DNA of 37,618 bases. Source: Lentisphaerales bacterium. GTDB lineage: Bacteria > Verrucomicrobiota > Lentisphaeria > Lentisphaerales > Lentisphaeraceae. Below the pieces are notes generated by a model. That model saw only the letters and a program-made list of their open reading frames with translations, did no database searches and was not told the origin of the DNA. The position numbers and the translations under genes were made by a program. The stretch is taken from contig JAKVBD010000048.1 of NCBI GenBank assembly GCA_022446985.1, positions 1 to 37,618 on the forward strand, read 5' to 3'. Shown here piece by piece: positions 35,167-37,618 of this stretch. Every line of letters begins with the position of its first letter. Position 1 is the stretch's first letter.

Positions 35167-36633
35167 ATGAAATTATTCTCTTTCCTTGTAGCTGTATTCT
35201 TAGCTTCGGTTCTCTCAGCATCTGATAAAATGAATGTTCTTTTTATCTCTGCAGATGACCTGAATTGCGATATGTCCACTTACGGCAATCCGCAGGTATA
35301 AACTCCTAACTTAGATCGTTTGGCAAATATGGGAGTTCGCTTTGACCGGGCGTATTGTCAGCAGCCTCTTTGTGGTCCTAGTAGAGCTAGTGTTATGACT
35401 GGCTTGAGGCCAAACAAGACAGGTTTTAATGATAACCGTCACCAACTGCGTGACCTTGTCCCGAATGTTGAAACTCTAGGTCAGTTTTTTCAGAAGCAGG
35501 GTTATTACTCCGGTCGAGTTGGTAAGATTTATCACTACCACAACCCTAAACACATCGGTACAGATGGCGATGACGATCTGCCAACCTGGACAGAAAGATT
35601 TAATCCAATTGGTATCGATCGTACTCAAGAGGAAAATATAACTATTGAAAATACGGGGCCAGCTGCAGAAAAGCGTTCAATGGGAATTTCTATGGCCTGG
35701 TGGGCTCCTGTGAGTGAAGATGAAGATCACACCGATGGTAAAGTAGCGACTCAAGCTATTAAGATGATTGAGAAGAATAAAGATAAGCCTTTTTTTATTG
35801 CAGCTGGCTTCTTCAACCCCCATTGTCCTTATGTCGCTCCAAAGAAGTACTTTGACCTTTACGATATCAATGACATCACTATGGAAACACTTGAAAGTGC
35901 CAAAGAAGATCTTAAAGACGTACCGGCGATGGCTATTTTCAGAGATTCTAAAAAATGGCCTTACTATTTTCCAGGAGTTTCTTACGAAGGTGCCAAACGC
36001 TGTAAACTGGCTTATTACGCGACGATTTCATTTTTAGACGCTCAAATTGGTCGTATTCTTGATGCTCTTGAAAAGAATAATCTTATTGAAAAGACAATCA
36101 TTGTTTTCTGGTCGGATCACGGTTACTTCCTTGGTGAAAAAGGTCTTTGGTATAAGCGTAAGGCTTTTGAACTAAGTGCCAGAGTACCATTGATTGTTTC
36201 AGTTCCTGGAGTGACTCAAGGTAAGCCTTGTAGTCGTACCGTTGAGCTTGTAGATCTTTATCCGACACTTGTTGATCATGCCGGTTTTGACGTTCCAAAA
36301 GGTTTGGATGGTGTCAGCCTTCGTCCACTTTTGACCAACCCTAAAACAAAGTGGGATCGTCCAGCGATGACTCAGGTTCATTATGCTAAAGATAAACAAG
36401 GTTACTCGATCAGAAGTGAGCGTTGGCGCTATACTGAGTGGAATGGTGGCAAAGCCGGTAAGGAACTTTACGATCACGATAATGATCCACAAGAAAAAAC
36501 CAATCTGGCGAACCGCTCTGAGTTCACAAGTGTTATGAAAGAGCTGAGTCAGAAAATGGTGGACTATCAGAATTCTTACAAGTATGTTCAGCCGCCACCA
36601 CATGAATGGCAATTGAAGAAAAAGAAGAAGTAG
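35167..36633 (+). pseudogene. iduronate-2-sulfatase-like S1 sulfatase with in-frame TAA at codon 45
   Basis: One uninterrupted frame of 488 codons apart from TAA at 35299-35301. Signal peptide about 1-18; metal ligands in FISADDLN (D30, D31); the stop sits inside YGNPQV-stop-TPNLDRLA, where relatives have Lys or another residue; then the modification core CGPSRASVMTG (Cys69), GKIYHYHNP, FFNPHCPYVAPKKYFDLYD (typical of iduronate-2-sulfatase-like enzymes) and WSDHGYFLGEKG. The C-terminus is normal (ELYDHDNDPQEKTNLA). A truncated product would contain only the signal peptide and first strand, so the gene is inactive unless the TAA is a sequence error or is read through. The internal ATG at 35329 has no ribosome binding site and no signal peptide. 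Confidence 0.85.
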
Positions 36634-36640
36634 TTGAATT

Positions 36641-36673
36641 TGAGGGCATCAATCTTTAAAGGTTGATGTCTCA
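36641..36673 (+). terminator. hairpin after the sulfatase gene, possible terminator
   Basis: TGAG/CTCA outer pairs and CATCAA/TTGATG inner pairs close around a CTTTAAAG-containing loop, 8 bp after the sulfatase stop. The following bases are A-rich, not T-rich, so termination is uncertain. It may be an mRNA-stabilising end. Confidence 0.35.
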
Positions 36674-36747
36674 AAAATAGTATTTGATCATTTCTTATCA
36701 GAGAAATCATGATTAATGAAGAACCTCAGTCTTTATACTTGATTGAC

Positions 36748-37443
36748 TCATTCAAAAATATCTCTATCATTTACTGTAGCATCGACTGTTGCTCCCTCTG
36801 CTAAAATCATTGTTCTTACATTGCCAGCATAAAAAAGAGCGAGAGCTTTTGAATTATTGTAAATGTAATCAGTTTCTATATTAGTGGTGCCATAAACGGT
36901 GTTGTTAAACGATGCATAACTGCCCGTAATTGACATCGCGGTTCCAGTTACCATCAAAGGCTCTGTTTTTCCACCTGATATTATCATGCCCGTAGTGCAG
37001 AATTGAAAAAATATCGGTTCATGCTGTAATCACCACGGCCCTGACCATGACAAGACTTTGGGCTACGAATATCTCTGGCAATAGGACAATACATGGTGTC
37101 TTTGTAAGGCGAGTTTTCCATTTCTGTTTTTGCATCATCTTGTCTTTAACTAAAATTCTTTCCTTGGATTTCTTCATAAATTAATCTGCGAAAATCATAA
37201 GCCGGATTTCCGTCGGTGTCTAAATTATCGCTTGTCAGACAAAAGTAGCTGTTATTATTATCCGTATACATAATGGTTCCGGCGTAGATTTGTCTCAAAT
37301 TGTTGATTGAAACGGAGGTCTTTCCTACTTTACGGGCATCTGCTAATGCAGGTAAAAGTATAGACGTCAAAATACCAATTATGGCAATGACCACCAGCAG
37401 TTCTATGAGGGTAAACTTCTTTGACTCTACCTAATATCGACAT
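36748..37443 (-). pseudogene. prepilin-like secretion protein broken by frameshifts and a TAA
   Basis: From ATG 37443 the start reads MSILGRVK; one extra base then shifts the frame into [31 protein letters not shown], the classic prepilin N-terminus. The frame runs to TAA (37148-37146) after EIQGKNFS and continues in the same frame with DTMYCPIARDIRSP and GRGDYSMNRYFF. It then shifts near 36985-37000 into GGKTEPLMVTGTAMSITG and the C-terminal ALALFYAGNVRTMIL. Intact relatives of about 200-230 residues are numerous pseudopilin-like proteins in Lentisphaera-type genomes. With two frameshifts and a stop it is surely decayed, unless the sequence is faulty. Confidence 0.7.
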
Positions 37444-37485
37444 GCGTTTAAGCAAAAGGTGAGAAATAGTGAAGCAAATTTTACA

Positions 37486-37514
37486 CAAAAAAAGCCACCA
37501 GAAAACTGATGGCT
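37486..37514 (-). terminator. intrinsic terminator of a leftward gene beyond the right edge
   Basis: On the minus strand AGCCATCAG pairs with CTGGTGGCT (one T-G pair) around TTTT, followed by a run of T (37493-37486). It would end a minus-strand transcript entering from the right edge. The 100 bp to its right contain only short open stretches (for example SFSKIGRQKQEVAQ ending at 37573), which may be that gene's C-terminus. Confidence 0.65.
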
Positions 37515-37618
37515 AATAAAAAGTTAGTAAGGAGCTTTTAGTTAGTGCTTGTCCGAAAATAGGCTAAATGAACTATTGAGCTACTTCTTGCTTTTGTCTT
37601 CCTATTTTTGAGAAGCTG

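Noticed and set aside
11729..35301. Genome-wide reassignment of TAA to a sense codon
   Set aside because: TAA is the natural terminator of most intact genes in the window, at positions where the proteins end as expected for their families.

Overview
The window looks like a chromosomal piece of a marine Lentisphaera-type bacterium (PVC superphylum; closest in style to Lentisphaera, less likely another Lentisphaerota or verrucomicrobial genome). The evidence is the AT-rich DNA, two S1 sulfatases, planctomycete-type cytochrome c proteins (PSCyt1 with DUF1549/DUF1553, and DUF1587/1592/1595/1588/1585) each paired with a Tat-exported DUF1501 or DUF1552 protein, ECF sigma factors next to a Ser/Thr kinase, and prepilin-like H-X9-DG proteins. 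There are no rRNA or tRNA genes and no CRISPR array. No complete IS element is visible.

Layout. 1-3135: envelope-glycan (LPS-type) genes in decay: a 5'-truncated CgeB-like glycosyltransferase, an intact GT4, a twice-frameshifted GT9 heptosyltransferase-like gene and a YrbL-family kinase-like protein. 3223-10820: mostly single genes: sfsA, a ROK regulator divergent from it, an intergenic stretch with three hairpin repeats, a secreted sulfatase whose promoter is overlaid by a perfect palindrome, a Nudix hydrolase, a DUF5063 protein, an unknown secreted protein, a Gfo/Idh/MocA oxidoreductase and a 95-residue unknown protein. 11024-14660: an ECF sigma / membrane Ser-Thr kinase / two-TM protein operon. 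All its frames are preserved, yet it contains four in-frame TAA codons. 15036-19914: a secreted YHS-domain protein, a 1106-residue DUF1080-cytochrome c-propeller protein and a frameshifted prepilin. 19938-30327: two divergent PSCyt1-DUF1549-DUF1553 / DUF1501 modules around an AraC-type regulator and an ECF sigma factor. In the second module the cytochrome enzyme carries an anti-sigma-like cytoplasmic tail, one TM helix and an inserted LamG domain. 30360-34803: a GC-rich multi-hairpin element, then a DUF1592-family cytochrome protein with its DUF1552 partner. 35167-37443: an iduronate-sulfatase-like gene with one in-frame TAA and a broken prepilin gene.

Reading as a whole. The intact genes point to extracytoplasmic processing of (sulfated) glycans: sulfatases, LamG and DUF1080 sugar-related modules, c-type cytochromes and Tat-exported partners, controlled by ROK, AraC and ECF regulators. 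The very large cytochrome genes are all clean, whereas small regulatory, pilin and glycosyltransferase genes carry nonsense or frameshift changes. That suggests selective gene decay rather than uniformly poor sequence, although sequence errors cannot be excluded from the sequence alone. The most original architecture is the sigma factor coupled to an anti-sigma/cytochrome/DUF1549/LamG/DUF1553 fusion (24803-28846).
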